A stretch of DNA of 21,212 nt from CAZCFB01 sp964511535. GTDB lineage: Bacteria > Myxococcota_A > Polyangia > GCA-2747355 > CAZCFB01. The position numbers and the translations under genes were made by a program. Below, piece after piece: positions 9,607 to 16,563 of the stretch (positions within the stretch are counted from its first letter, which is position 1; each line of letters starts with the position of its first letter). Under the pieces are notes generated by a model. It did no database searches, had not been told where the DNA came from, and saw only the letters and a list, made by a program, of their open reading frames with translations. The DNA is taken from positions 1 through 21,212 of the forward strand of contig CAZEFW010000168.1 in the NCBI GenBank assembly GCA_964511535.1, given 5' to 3'.

Positions 9607-10638
9607 TCAGCCCCGGGCCAGGAACTCTGTGAGCAGATCGGCGGTGAAATCCACCAGCGGCACCACCAACGGGTAGTCCATGTTGGTGGGCCCCAGCACG
9701 CCCAGCGTACCCAGGGTGGTGCCCCCGCCGTACGGGGACGCCACCAGGGAGTAGCCCGCCATCTCCACGCCGGTCTCCGAGCCGATGAACACCTTCACCC
9801 GGTCCGCCTCGATGGTCTGATCCAGCAGGCGCAGCACCAGCTTCTTCTCCTCCACCGCGCGCCGGACCGCGTCCAGCTGCTCCGGCTCCGGGGCGATGGC
9901 CTGGCCCAACAGGCGGGGGTGCCCCTCGACCAGCACTCGCTCTTCGCCAGGGGCTGGCGCCTCTTGCAGGACGCCCGCCGCCAGCTGCAGCGCCTTCTCT
10001 GCCAGGGCGTCGTAGCGGATCTGGTCCTCCTCCAGCGCGTCCGTCACGTGGCGTCGAAGATCCCCGAGTTCCACCCCCTGGCACAGCTCGTTGAGGTAGC
10101 GGTGGGCCCCCTCCAGCTCGCTATCCGAAAACTCCAGGTCGGTCTCGATCATCCGGTTCTGCACCATGCCCGACTCGGTGACCAGCACCCCGAGCATGCG
10201 GCCCGGCTGCAGCGGCACGAACTGGATCCTCCGCAGCCGCGCCAGCTCTGCCCGGGGGACCAGCACCAGGGCGCACTGCCGTGAGATCTCCGACAGCAGG
10301 CGAGTCACCTCCCGCAGCATCTCCTGCAGCTCGACGTTGGACAGCTTGTAGCGCGTCATGAGCCGCAGGCGGGTCTCGTCCGTCACGTCTCGCACGTTCA
10401 TCAGCTGGTCCACGTACATCCGCAGGCCCTGGTCAGTGGGCACCCGCCCCGCCGAGGTGTGGGGCTGCTGGAGCAGGCCGCGCTCGGTGAGGCGGGACAT
10501 GATGTTGCGCACCGCCGAGGGGCTCATGGCGAGCCCCTGGCTCCGCACCACGCGCCCCGAGGCCACCGGATCGCCCGAGGTGATGAACTCCTGGATCACC
10601 GCTGCGAGCACGTCCCGGTCTTTCTGTCCCATGCTCAT
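9607..10638 (-). CDS. hrcA: Heat-inducible transcription repressor HrcA
   Basis: HrcA represses the chaperone operons and is classically kept active by GroEL. The protein has 343 residues. The N-terminal winged helix (1 to about 80) contains SAVRNIMSRLTERGLLQQ and HTSAGRVPTDQGLRMYVD, both diagnostic. A GAF-like central region follows. The C-terminus has the family signature LGPTNMDYPLVVPLVDFTADLL (about 315-336). ATG at 10638 has no Shine-Dalgarno sequence; a second in-frame ATG lies at 10632. The best -10 ends only 6 bases before the first ATG, so the message may be leaderless. It lies 55 bases after hemW and precedes grpE, the usual HrcA order. It probably regulates this operon, although CIRCE was not found. 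Confidence 0.96.
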   Translation of the reverse strand: MSMGQKDRDVLAAVIQEFITSGDPVASGRVVRSQGLAMSPSAVRNIMSRLTERGLLQQPHTSAGRVPTDQGLRMYVDQLMNVRDVTDETRLRLMTRYKLSNVELQEMLREVTRLLSEISRQCALVLVPRAELARLRRIQFVPLQPGRMLGVLVTESGMVQNRMIETDLEFSDSELEGAHRYLNELCQGVELGDLRRHVTDALEEDQIRYDALAEKALQLAAGVLQEAPAPGEERVLVEGHPRLLGQAIAPEPEQLDAVRRAVEEKKLVLRLLDQTIEADRVKVFIGSETGVEMAGYSLVASPYGGGTTLGTLGVLGPTNMDYPLVVPLVDFTADLLTEFLARG

Positions 10639-10644
10639 GGCTCA

Positions 10645-10675
10645 ATTCTTGGTTGAGGGCAGCGGGGTGTCAACC
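10645..10675 (-). promoter_or_regulatory. hrcA promoter with overlapping inverted repeat (candidate operator)
   Basis: The minus strand carries a perfect -35 TTGACA (10673-10668), a 17-base spacer and AAGAAT (10650-10645, four of six to TATAAT). The same stretch is framed by an inverted repeat, GGTTGA-N13-TCAACC (10651-10675), and a further CTCAACC lies at 10693-10699 over the hemW stop. The arms cover the -35 box and the base next to the -10, a natural position for a repressor. It differs in sequence and spacing from CIRCE. The promoter is moderately supported; the operator role is inferred. Confidence 0.5.
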
Positions 10676-10693
10676 GGCGGGAGGCGGCAGGTC

Positions 10694-11836
10694 TCAACCG
10701 GACATGGTGAGCTTGACCGCCAGCTCGTCGGCGAGCCAGATGCCTGCGGCGGTGGGGGCGATGCTTCGCTCGCCCACGGTCAGCAGGCCGGCGTGACTCA
10801 GGGGGCCGAGGCCGCTGGCGTAGCGCTGGGCAGGGTCATCGCCGAAGCGACGGGCGAAGGCGGCGCGCTGGACGCCGTCGGTGGTCCGCAGGCCGAGGAA
10901 CAGCGCCTCGAACCGGCTGTCCTCCGTGGACACCTGCTCCCAGCGCTCGCAGGCGCCGCCGAGATAGCGGCGGGTCTCCGGGTTCACGCCCCGGCGGGTG
11001 GCGGGGCCAGTGGGCAACGCCGAGTGGGCGTGGGCGCCGAGGCCCAGGTAAGGGGCGCCGCGCCAGTAGAGCGCGTTGTGGAGCGAGCGCCGGGAGGCCG
11101 GGGCGAAGTTTGAGACCTCGTACTGCTCCAGGCCCTGGCTCGCGAGCAGCTCGCGGCCAGCCTGCAGCATCTCCACCTGGAGATCCGGCTCCACCTCGCG
11201 CCATCCCAGGCGCCGGTACAGCGGGCTCTGCTCGGAGAGGGTCAGGGCGTAGGCCGACACATGGTCCGGCCCCAGCTCCATCAACCGCTCCAGCTGCGCC
11301 AGGTGGTCGGCCACTTGCTGCCCCGGCAGCCCGAGGATGATGTCGCAGCTGATGTTGTTGAAGCCGGCCCGGCGCGCCAGGTCCACCGCGGCCCGGGCCT
11401 GGGCGGCCGAGTGGCGGCGCTGCAGCCGGCGCAGGGTGGCGTCGTCCATGGCCTGTACCCCGACGCTGAGGCGGTTGACGCCGGCGGCCAGCAGCCGGCC
11501 GAGTCGCGCCCGGGTAACATCGCCGGGGTTCACCTCCACCGTCACCTCCGGGCCCTCCGGTGTGAGCTCGAAGGCGGCCAGCGCCGCGCTGACGACGCGG
11601 GCCAGGCCATGGGGATCCCAGAGGGACGGCGTACCCCCGCCCACATAGATGGAGGCCAGCGCCAGGCCCTCGTACTGCGCGGCGCGCCGGGACAGCTCCG
11701 CCAGCACAGCCTCGGTGTACCGCCGCTGCGGAACCCGGGCGCAAGCCTCGGTGGGGAAGTCGCAGTAGCCGCAGCGGGTGCGGCAGAAAGGGAAATGGAT
11801 GTAGACGCCGAAGGTGGGTTTCAGGGAGGAGGTCAT
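10694..11836 (-). CDS. hemW: HemW, radical SAM heme chaperone
   Basis: HemW is a cytosolic heme-binding radical SAM protein that delivers heme to membrane respiratory proteins. It was long misannotated as oxygen-independent coproporphyrinogen oxidase. The 380 residues begin FGVYIHFPFCRTRCGYCDF, with the [4Fe-4S] motif C18-xxx-C22-xx-C25. The next position is Asp-Phe; HemN has a further Cys here, so HemW is favoured. IYVGGGTPSLW follows (about residues 63-73). The winged C-terminal part (LSHAGLLTVGERSIAPTAAG) is the HemW domain. hemW next to hrcA-grpE-dnaK-dnaJ is a widely conserved gene order. ATG at 11836 lacks a clear Shine-Dalgarno and faces the AT-rich heptamer region. Confidence 0.93.
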   Translation of the reverse strand: MTSSLKPTFGVYIHFPFCRTRCGYCDFPTEACARVPQRRYTEAVLAELSRRAAQYEGLALASIYVGGGTPSLWDPHGLARVVSAALAAFELTPEGPEVTVEVNPGDVTRARLGRLLAAGVNRLSVGVQAMDDATLRRLQRRHSAAQARAAVDLARRAGFNNISCDIILGLPGQQVADHLAQLERLMELGPDHVSAYALTLSEQSPLYRRLGWREVEPDLQVEMLQAGRELLASQGLEQYEVSNFAPASRRSLHNALYWRGAPYLGLGAHAHSALPTGPATRRGVNPETRRYLGGACERWEQVSTEDSRFEALFLGLRTTDGVQRAAFARRFGDDPAQRYASGLGPLSHAGLLTVGERSIAPTAAGIWLADELAVKLTMSG

Positions 11837-11852
11837 GGGTCCAGGAGAGAGA

Positions 11853-11992
11853 AGAAAACAAAAAACAAAAAATTAAGGAACAAAAAATGCCAAATGCAGA
11901 CCAGCACCCGAGCGCGTATACATCAAGCTATCCGCCCTAATGTACTGATCATTTTTAATTTCTTGTTTCTTGTTCCTTGTTTTTTGTTCCTC
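11853..11992. repeat. AT-rich heptamer tandem tracts in inverted arrangement between hemW and nifS
   Basis: The divergent 178-base spacer carries two tracts with a 7-base period. The left tract (11853-11888) reads AGAAAAC, AAAAAAC, AAAAAAT, TAAGGAA, CAAAAAA. The right tract (11951-11992) reads ATTTTTA, ATTTCTT, GTTTCTT, GTTCCTT, GTTTTTT, GTTCCTC, which on the other strand is the same A-rich family. They are therefore inverted relative to each other around a 62-base core of normal composition. The base content is strikingly different from the surrounding genome. Both divergent promoters must lie in or near it. TATAAA at 12002-12007 is a possible -10 for nifS, which would put the transcript start almost at the ATG. 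Confidence 0.75.
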
Positions 11993-12014
11993 GGTGTCTG
12001 CTATAAACGCCTCC

Positions 12015-13154
12015 ATGCGCCCGCCCGCCGACATGATCTACCTCGACAACGCGGCCACCACGCCCGCGCACCCGGAGGTTGTGGCGGAGGTCAGCCGGGT
12101 GCTTTCAACAGTCCACGGCAACCCCTCCTCCCGGCACGCCATGGGGCTGGAGGCGGAGCGGCTGATCCGACGGGCGCGGGAGGTGCTGGCCGCTGCCCTC
12201 GGGGCGACCCCGGACGGGATCACTTTCTGCAGCGGCGGCACCGAGGCCAACGCCCTGGGCCTTCTCGGCGCGGCGCGGGCGGGCGGCGGCGGCGGCCATG
12301 TGCTGGTCTCCGCCATTGAGCACCCGTCGGTGCTCGGCTGCGCCGACCAGCTCACCCGGGCTGGGATCGCGGTGGAGCGGATCCCCGTGCAGCCCGGCGG
12401 GTGGGTGGATCCGGAGCGGGCCGCGGCAATGGCGCGGCCTGACACCCGGGTGCTGGCGCTGATGCTGGTGAACAACGAGACTGGCGTGATCCAGCCCGCG
12501 GCCGACGTGATCCGGGCGGTCAAGGCGGTGACGCCGCGGTGCGTGGCGCTGGTGGACTGCGTGCAGGCATTCACCACCCTGCCCGTCTCCCTCGCCGACC
12601 TCGGCGCGGATCTGATCACCGCCTCATCCCACAAGATCCAGGGCCCCAAGGGGGTCGGCTGCCTGGCGAGCGCGCCCGGGGTGAAGTTGGCGCCGGTCTG
12701 GGGCGGCGGGGACCAGGAGCAGGGCCGCCGCCCTGGCACGGAGAATGTCGCCGGCATCGCCGGGTTCGCCCGGGCGGTGGAGCTTGCGAGCCCCGACGGG
12801 GACGCGCAAGCGGCGCTGCTGCGCGTGCTGGAGCGCGCCGCGCTGGAGCACCTGCCAGGCGCGCGGGTGGTGGGCGAGGGAGGTCGGCGGGCGCCGCACA
12901 TCCTGAGCGTGACCGTACCCTCCCTCCCGTCAGAGGTGTTGGTGAACATGCTGGAGGAGCGCGGCGTGTGCGTGTCCAGCGGCGCCGCCTGTCACAGCAG
13001 GCGCTCCCTCGCCAGCCACGTGATGAAGGCCATGGGGATCCCCGGCAAGCATGGCGTCCTGCGCTTCTCTCTCTCCCACGCCACCACCCCGGAGGACGTC
13101 GACGGGGCCGCCGCGGCGCTGGGAGCTCTCGGCCTCACCGGAGCGAAACGATGA
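12015..13154 (+). CDS. Cysteine desulfurase, NifS/IscS family
   Basis: This PLP-dependent enzyme takes sulfur from cysteine as a protein persulfide. Of 379 residues, MIYLDNAATTPAHPEV starts at residue 7. His103 is in SAIEHPSV, followed by NNETGVIQP, Asp181/Gln184 (DCVQ) and the PLP lysine Lys207 in SSHKIQGPKG. RPGTENV follows, and the catalytic cysteine is Cys326 in SSGAACHSRR. The active-site loop is short, as in class II (NifS/IscS) enzymes. Alternative starts are ATG 12033, which would begin directly at MIYLDNAATT, and ATG 12015; neither has a Shine-Dalgarno. Its stop overlaps thiI by four bases (ATGA), so the product is most likely the dedicated sulfur donor for ThiI, like NifZ-ThiI of Bacillus. 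No iscU or other Fe-S assembly gene is near. Confidence 0.94.
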   Translation: MRPPADMIYLDNAATTPAHPEVVAEVSRVLSTVHGNPSSRHAMGLEAERLIRRAREVLAAALGATPDGITFCSGGTEANALGLLGAARAGGGGGHVLVSAIEHPSVLGCADQLTRAGIAVERIPVQPGGWVDPERAAAMARPDTRVLALMLVNNETGVIQPAADVIRAVKAVTPRCVALVDCVQAFTTLPVSLADLGADLITASSHKIQGPKGVGCLASAPGVKLAPVWGGGDQEQGRRPGTENVAGIAGFARAVELASPDGDAQAALLRVLERAALEHLPGARVVGEGGRRAPHILSVTVPSLPSEVLVNMLEERGVCVSSGAACHSRRSLASHVMKAMGIPGKHGVLRFSLSHATTPEDVDGAAAALGALGLTGAKR

Positions 13155-14314
13155 TTGTCCTGCGATATGGCGAGCTGTTCCTCAAGGGCGCCAACCGGCC
13201 CCGCTTCGAGTCGCTGCTGCGGCGAAACGTCGAGCGCGCTCTGGGCGCGCTGTCCGGGCACACCCTCGCCCGGGCCCAGGGACGCCTCTTCGTGACCATG
13301 GCGGATGCCTCCGAAGAGGAGGCGGCAGCCAGCTGCCTGGCCCGGGTGTTCGGCCTCGCCTCGCTGAGCCGCGCGGTCTCCGTGGAGCCTGACCTGGAGC
13401 AGATCGGCGCCGCAGCGCTGGCGCAGGTGGAGGCCCACGTGGAGCGGCACGGGCGCCCCGCCTCGTTCAAGGTCAAGGCGCGCCGCTCTGACAAGCAGTT
13501 CCCCGTGGGCTCGCCCGAGATCGGGCGGCAGGTGGGCGAGGTGATCTTCGAGGCCACCGAGCTGCCCGTGGATCTCAAGAACCCCGGTCTGGAGGTGGGG
13601 GTCGAGGTGGGCGTCCGCAGCACCTTCATCTTCACCGGCAGCATCCCCGGCGCGGGGGGATTGCCGGTGGGCGCGTCGGGGCGGGTGGCGCTCCTGCTCT
13701 CGGGCGGGCTCGACTCCCCCGTGGCGGGCTACCTGATGCAGAAGCGCGGCTGCCCGGTGGAGGCGGTCTACTTCCACTCCCCGCCCTACACGGGCGAGCG
13801 CGCCCTGGACAAGGTGCAGCAGCTCGCCGCACGCATGGCCACCACCCAGGGTGAGCCCTTGCGGCTTCATGTGGTCAAGTTCACGGCGATTCAGGAGGCG
13901 GTGCGCGACGGCGCACCGGCGGAGCTGGCCGTGGTGCTCTACCGTCGGTCGATGCTGCGCATCGCTTCACGGCTGGCGCTGAGCAGCGGCGCGCTGGCCC
14001 TGGCCACGGGCGAGAACCTGGGCCAGGTGGCCAGCCAGACGCTGGAGAACATGGCGTGCATCCAGGCGGTGTGCGACATACCGGTGCTGCGTCCCCTGCT
14101 GGCCTTCGACAAGGCCGAGACCATCGCCCTGGCGCGCAAGATCGGCACCTATGAGCTGTCGATCCTGCCCTACGACGACTGCTGCTCCCTGTTCGTGCCC
14201 AAGCACCCTGCGACGAAGGCGCGCCAGAAGACGCTGCTCAAGGTGGAGCCGCGGCTGGCCCTGGAGCCGCTGGAGGACGCGGCGGTGGAGGGGGTTGAGG
14301 TGGTGGGGTACTGA
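13151..14314 (+). CDS. thiI: ThiI, tRNA 4-thiouridine synthase, without rhodanese domain
   Basis: ThiI adenylates U8 of tRNA and replaces its oxygen with sulfur; in some species it also serves thiamine synthesis. The protein has 387 residues: an N-terminal ferredoxin-like part and THUMP domain (about 1-165), then the PP-loop ATP pyrophosphatase with LLLSGGLDSPVAGYLMQKRG (181-200). A conserved cysteine pair lies in PYDDCCSLFVPKHP (Cys344/345), the family's catalytic position. It ends without the C-terminal rhodanese domain of E. coli ThiI, so it needs a direct persulfide donor, which the overlapping desulfurase supplies. ATG at 13151 overlaps the upstream stop. The function of the pair is well supported by family and context. 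Confidence 0.94.
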   Translation: MIVLRYGELFLKGANRPRFESLLRRNVERALGALSGHTLARAQGRLFVTMADASEEEAAASCLARVFGLASLSRAVSVEPDLEQIGAAALAQVEAHVERHGRPASFKVKARRSDKQFPVGSPEIGRQVGEVIFEATELPVDLKNPGLEVGVEVGVRSTFIFTGSIPGAGGLPVGASGRVALLLSGGLDSPVAGYLMQKRGCPVEAVYFHSPPYTGERALDKVQQLAARMATTQGEPLRLHVVKFTAIQEAVRDGAPAELAVVLYRRSMLRIASRLALSSGALALATGENLGQVASQTLENMACIQAVCDIPVLRPLLAFDKAETIALARKIGTYELSILPYDDCCSLFVPKHPATKARQKTLLKVEPRLALEPLEDAAVEGVEVVGY

Positions 14315-14330
14315 TGCGCGCTGCGCGCGC

Positions 14331-14415
14331 GAATGCCAGAGTGCCAGAACGCCGGAATGCCAGAATGCCAGAACGATGAAACGACGAAATGACAGAACGA
14401 CGAAATGACAGAATG
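14331..14415. repeat. Octamer tandem repeat array downstream of thiI
   Basis: Ten consecutive 8-base units plus a partial one: GAATGCCA, GAGTGCCA, GAACGCCG, GAATGCCA, GAATGCCA, GAACGATG, AAACGACG, AAATGACA, GAACGACG, AAATGACA, then GAATG. Units vary at fixed positions, mostly by transitions, and shift from a TGCC to a GAC/GAT version along the array. No gene covers it. It is AT-richer than the flanking coding DNA. Confidence 0.8.
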
Positions 14416-14420
14416 GGCGG

Positions 14421-14543
14421 CTGAAGCTGAAGCTGTAGCTGAAGCTGGGGCTGTAGCTGAAGCTGGGGCTGGGGCTGTAGCTGAAGCTGGGGCTGTAGCT
14501 GAAGCTGGGGCTGAAGCTGGGGCTGATGCTGAAGCTGAGGCTG
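14421..14543. repeat. Hexamer (CTGNNG) tandem repeat array
   Basis: Twenty perfect-length hexamers of the form CTGNNG, chiefly CTGAAG, CTGGGG and CTGTAG, run from 14421 to 14540, followed by one more CTG. The array begins six bases after the octamer array and ends 10 bases from the stop codon of the minus-strand AgmX-like gene. Read on the minus strand in that gene's frame, it would encode alternating Ala-Ser, Ala-Pro and Ala-Thr without a stop. Confidence 0.9.
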
Positions 14544-14553
14544 CCCCGGGCTT

Positions 14554-16356
14554 CTAGCTGCCGCGGAAGATGATGGGGAAGGCCACGGTCTGCTCGCCCA
14601 CGGCGGGGAAGGGCCAGCGGTTTACCACGCGGGAGAGGCATACCTTCAGCTCGCGGCTGTCCACGTTGGTCACCCTGACCCGCTTGACCATGCCGCTGTC
14701 GCCGATGGTGACCTGCACCTCTGCCTTCACCTCCACCAGCGAGTTGTCCCGCTTGAGCGCGCGCTCGTAGCAGGCCTTGAGCGCCTTCTTGTAGCGCCGC
14801 TGGAGGTTGCCGATCTCGGCGGCGCTGATGCGCCTGCTCGGCCCGCGCTTCTTCTTGCGCGCCGAGGGGATGGCGGACGGAAGCTCGGCAGGCCCCTTGG
14901 CAGCCGCGCCGGAGGCGCCTCCGTAGAGGCGCTTGAGCCGCTTCTGCTCCTCGGTGAGCGCCGGCTCCTTGGGTTTCACCGGGGCCACCTTGGCCACCGC
15001 CTTCTTGACCGTGCGTTCCTTGGTCTGTGATCGCTCCACCTCCTCGGCGGGGAACTCGATCACCACCTCGTCCTGCTCCTCTTCGTTCACCGCCGCCACG
15101 CGAGTGGGCGGGGCCACCTGCTTCGGCTTCACCTGGGCCACCGCGACCGGGTTCCGCTCCACCGTCTTGGGGCCGTCGATGAAGATGAAGTAGATCACCA
15201 TCACCACGCCGGTGATGGCGGCGATGATGCCGCCCGCCGCGGCGAGCTTCATCACCATGGGCGTGGGCGGCGCGGCAACGGGTGCGGGCGCCGCGGCTGC
15301 CCCGGCGCCGCCGAGCAAGGCGATGGCCGCCACCTTGCTGTCTTCCTTCGGCTCCTCCGCTGCCGGCGGCGGGATTATGGCCGCCACCTTGCTGTCTTCC
15401 TTCGGCTCCTCGGCCGGGGTGGGCGCGGGCTTCGGCATCGGCTCGCCGTAGGGCGTCAACTCCATGTTGACGTCCATGGAGGGCAGCGGCGTGCCGGCCG
15501 CGGGCTCCATGGCCTCGGCGGCGAGCGCGCTCACCTCGGCGTGGGTCTCCTCGGCCACGGGCGGCGCCTCGGCGGCCGACGGCGGGCCCAGGGGAGCCGG
15601 CCCGTCAGGCGGGAGGACCTCGGGTGCGGCCACCACGGGCGCGGGCAACGCCGACGCTGCGGGCGTGGGCTCGAGGCCATGGCTGGCAACAGCGGGCGCC
15701 GGAGAGGCGGCCTCGTCGTCCGGAACCTGAGAGGCGATGGAGAGCAGCCCCGACTTGCCCTTGGGCGGCGGCGGCGGATGCTTCGGGATGTACGGCTGCA
15801 GCTCCTTGATGGATTCGAGATCTCGCCAGTCCTCGTACCCATCCCGCCACACGAAGGCGTCGATGGCCGCCTCTCCGCGCTTGATGCGGGAGGTGATCTC
15901 GTTGAAGTCCATCGGCCCGAACTGGTTCCCCTCCACCGCCAGGTACCACTCGTCGTCAGCCCCACCGTCAGCGGTCAGGGCCGCGAAGTCCGGCGGCGCA
16001 GAGAACTGGGTCTTGACGTCGAGGAACTCCGACTCGGCCTCGGCGCGCTCCTCCATGCTCTGGTCCAGCGAGGCCACCGGCGCCAGCTGCAGATGCCCGG
16101 CGCCTCCGGAGTCGGCGCTGCCGCCGGTGTCCCGCAGGGCCCCGTCCAGGGCGCGGCTCAGGGCGCCGCCCTCCCCTGGCGAGGTCTTCTTGCCGGCCCT
16201 CTTCGCCTTTCCCGCTGCCCCCTTCTTCTTCTTGCGCTGCTCCCGAACCGTGATGATGTTGGAGCAGTTTTTGCAGCGGATCTTCAGGACCTTGCCCTTC
16301 ACCTTCTTGTCGGCGATTGAGTACTTGGTCTTGCACTTCTCACAGATGAATTTCAT
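14554..16356 (-). CDS. Zinc-ribbon/GYF domain membrane protein with AgmX/PglI-type C-terminus
   Basis: This 600-residue single-span protein has an architecture typical of Myxococcota. Residues 1-40 form a zinc ribbon (C5, C8, C28, C31). A basic linker follows, then a GYF_2-like domain (about 136-188: EWYLAVEGNQFGPMDFNEI...FVWRDGYEDWRDL). Next is a long Pro/Ala-rich region (about 195-368) containing an exact repeat of EEPKEDSKVAAI. A single transmembrane helix (about 369-392) leads to a charged segment and the C-terminal domain (about 512-600: NLQRRYKKALKACYERALKRD, VTIGDSGMVKRVRV, FPIIFRGS). That last domain resembles TonB C-termini and the AgmX/PglI family linked to adventurous gliding in Myxococcus. 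The N-terminus is likely cytoplasmic and the C-terminus periplasmic. A motility or envelope-scaffold role is inferred from the family; no motility genes adjoin. ATG at 16356 has only a weak ribosome site. Confidence 0.85.
   Translation of the reverse strand: MKFICEKCKTKYSIADKKVKGKVLKIRCKNCSNIITVREQRKKKKGAAGKAKRAGKKTSPGEGGALSRALDGALRDTGGSADSGGAGHLQLAPVASLDQSMEERAEAESEFLDVKTQFSAPPDFAALTADGGADDEWYLAVEGNQFGPMDFNEITSRIKRGEAAIDAFVWRDGYEDWRDLESIKELQPYIPKHPPPPPKGKSGLLSIASQVPDDEAASPAPAVASHGLEPTPAASALPAPVVAAPEVLPPDGPAPLGPPSAAEAPPVAEETHAEVSALAAEAMEPAAGTPLPSMDVNMELTPYGEPMPKPAPTPAEEPKEDSKVAAIIPPPAAEEPKEDSKVAAIALLGGAGAAAAPAPVAAPPTPMVMKLAAAGGIIAAITGVVMVIYFIFIDGPKTVERNPVAVAQVKPKQVAPPTRVAAVNEEEQDEVVIEFPAEEVERSQTKERTVKKAVAKVAPVKPKEPALTEEQKRLKRLYGGASGAAAKGPAELPSAIPSARKKKRGPSRRISAAEIGNLQRRYKKALKACYERALKRDNSLVEVKAEVQVTIGDSGMVKRVRVTNVDSRELKVCLSRVVNRWPFPAVGEQTVAFPIIFRGS
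15323..15411. repeat. Exact 35-bp direct repeat, 54 bases apart, inside the AgmX-like gene
   Basis: Bases 15323-15357 and 15377-15411 are identical. Their 54-base offset is in frame and duplicates an 18-residue block around EEPKEDSKVAAI in the Pro/Ala-rich linker. Identity at the DNA level suggests a recent duplication or ongoing slippage or recombination, so linker length may vary between strains. Confidence 0.85.
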
Positions 16357-16407
16357 GGATCGTCAGTCTGTCTGTGCCCGGGACTGGTGGTTTGATGTTG
16401 TGTACTG

Positions 16408-16416
16408 ATTATACCA
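16408..16416 (-). promoter_or_regulatory. Extended -10 promoter for the AgmX-like gene
   Basis: The minus strand reads TGGTATAAT (16416-16408), a perfect TATAAT with the TGN extension that lets sigma-70 promoters work without a good -35; none is visible at 16-18 bases. Transcription would start near 16401, giving a leader of about 45 bases before ATG 16356. The 207-base divergent spacer to 16563 is otherwise unremarkable, and I see no comparably clear promoter for the plus-strand gene. Confidence 0.55.
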
Positions 16417-16563
16417 TCTGGGCTCTAAAGTCCTTGGCGTTGTGCCCACTTCTGTTTGCACGCTGGGGCGCACTCACCCCACCCTGTTGCTCCATGTTTG
16501 TCAATGAAATTCAACGGGTGCCTTGCTGAGACAGGTGGTACGGGTCCTGCATTTACCCCGGAC

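Noticed and set aside
11887..11940. 17-codon open frame MPNADQHPSAYTSSYPP with AAGGA seven bases upstream
   Set aside because: The apparent ribosome site and ATG are part of the heptamer repeat; no homology or coding signal can be judged at this length.
14315..14330. GCGCGC-rich stretch after thiI as a terminator
   Set aside because: The stem would leave almost no loop and there is no T run; it is just an alternating GC tract.
16456..16563. Longer N-terminus for the CHAP protein
   Set aside because: It would place 36 residues before a well-formed lipoprotein signal peptide.
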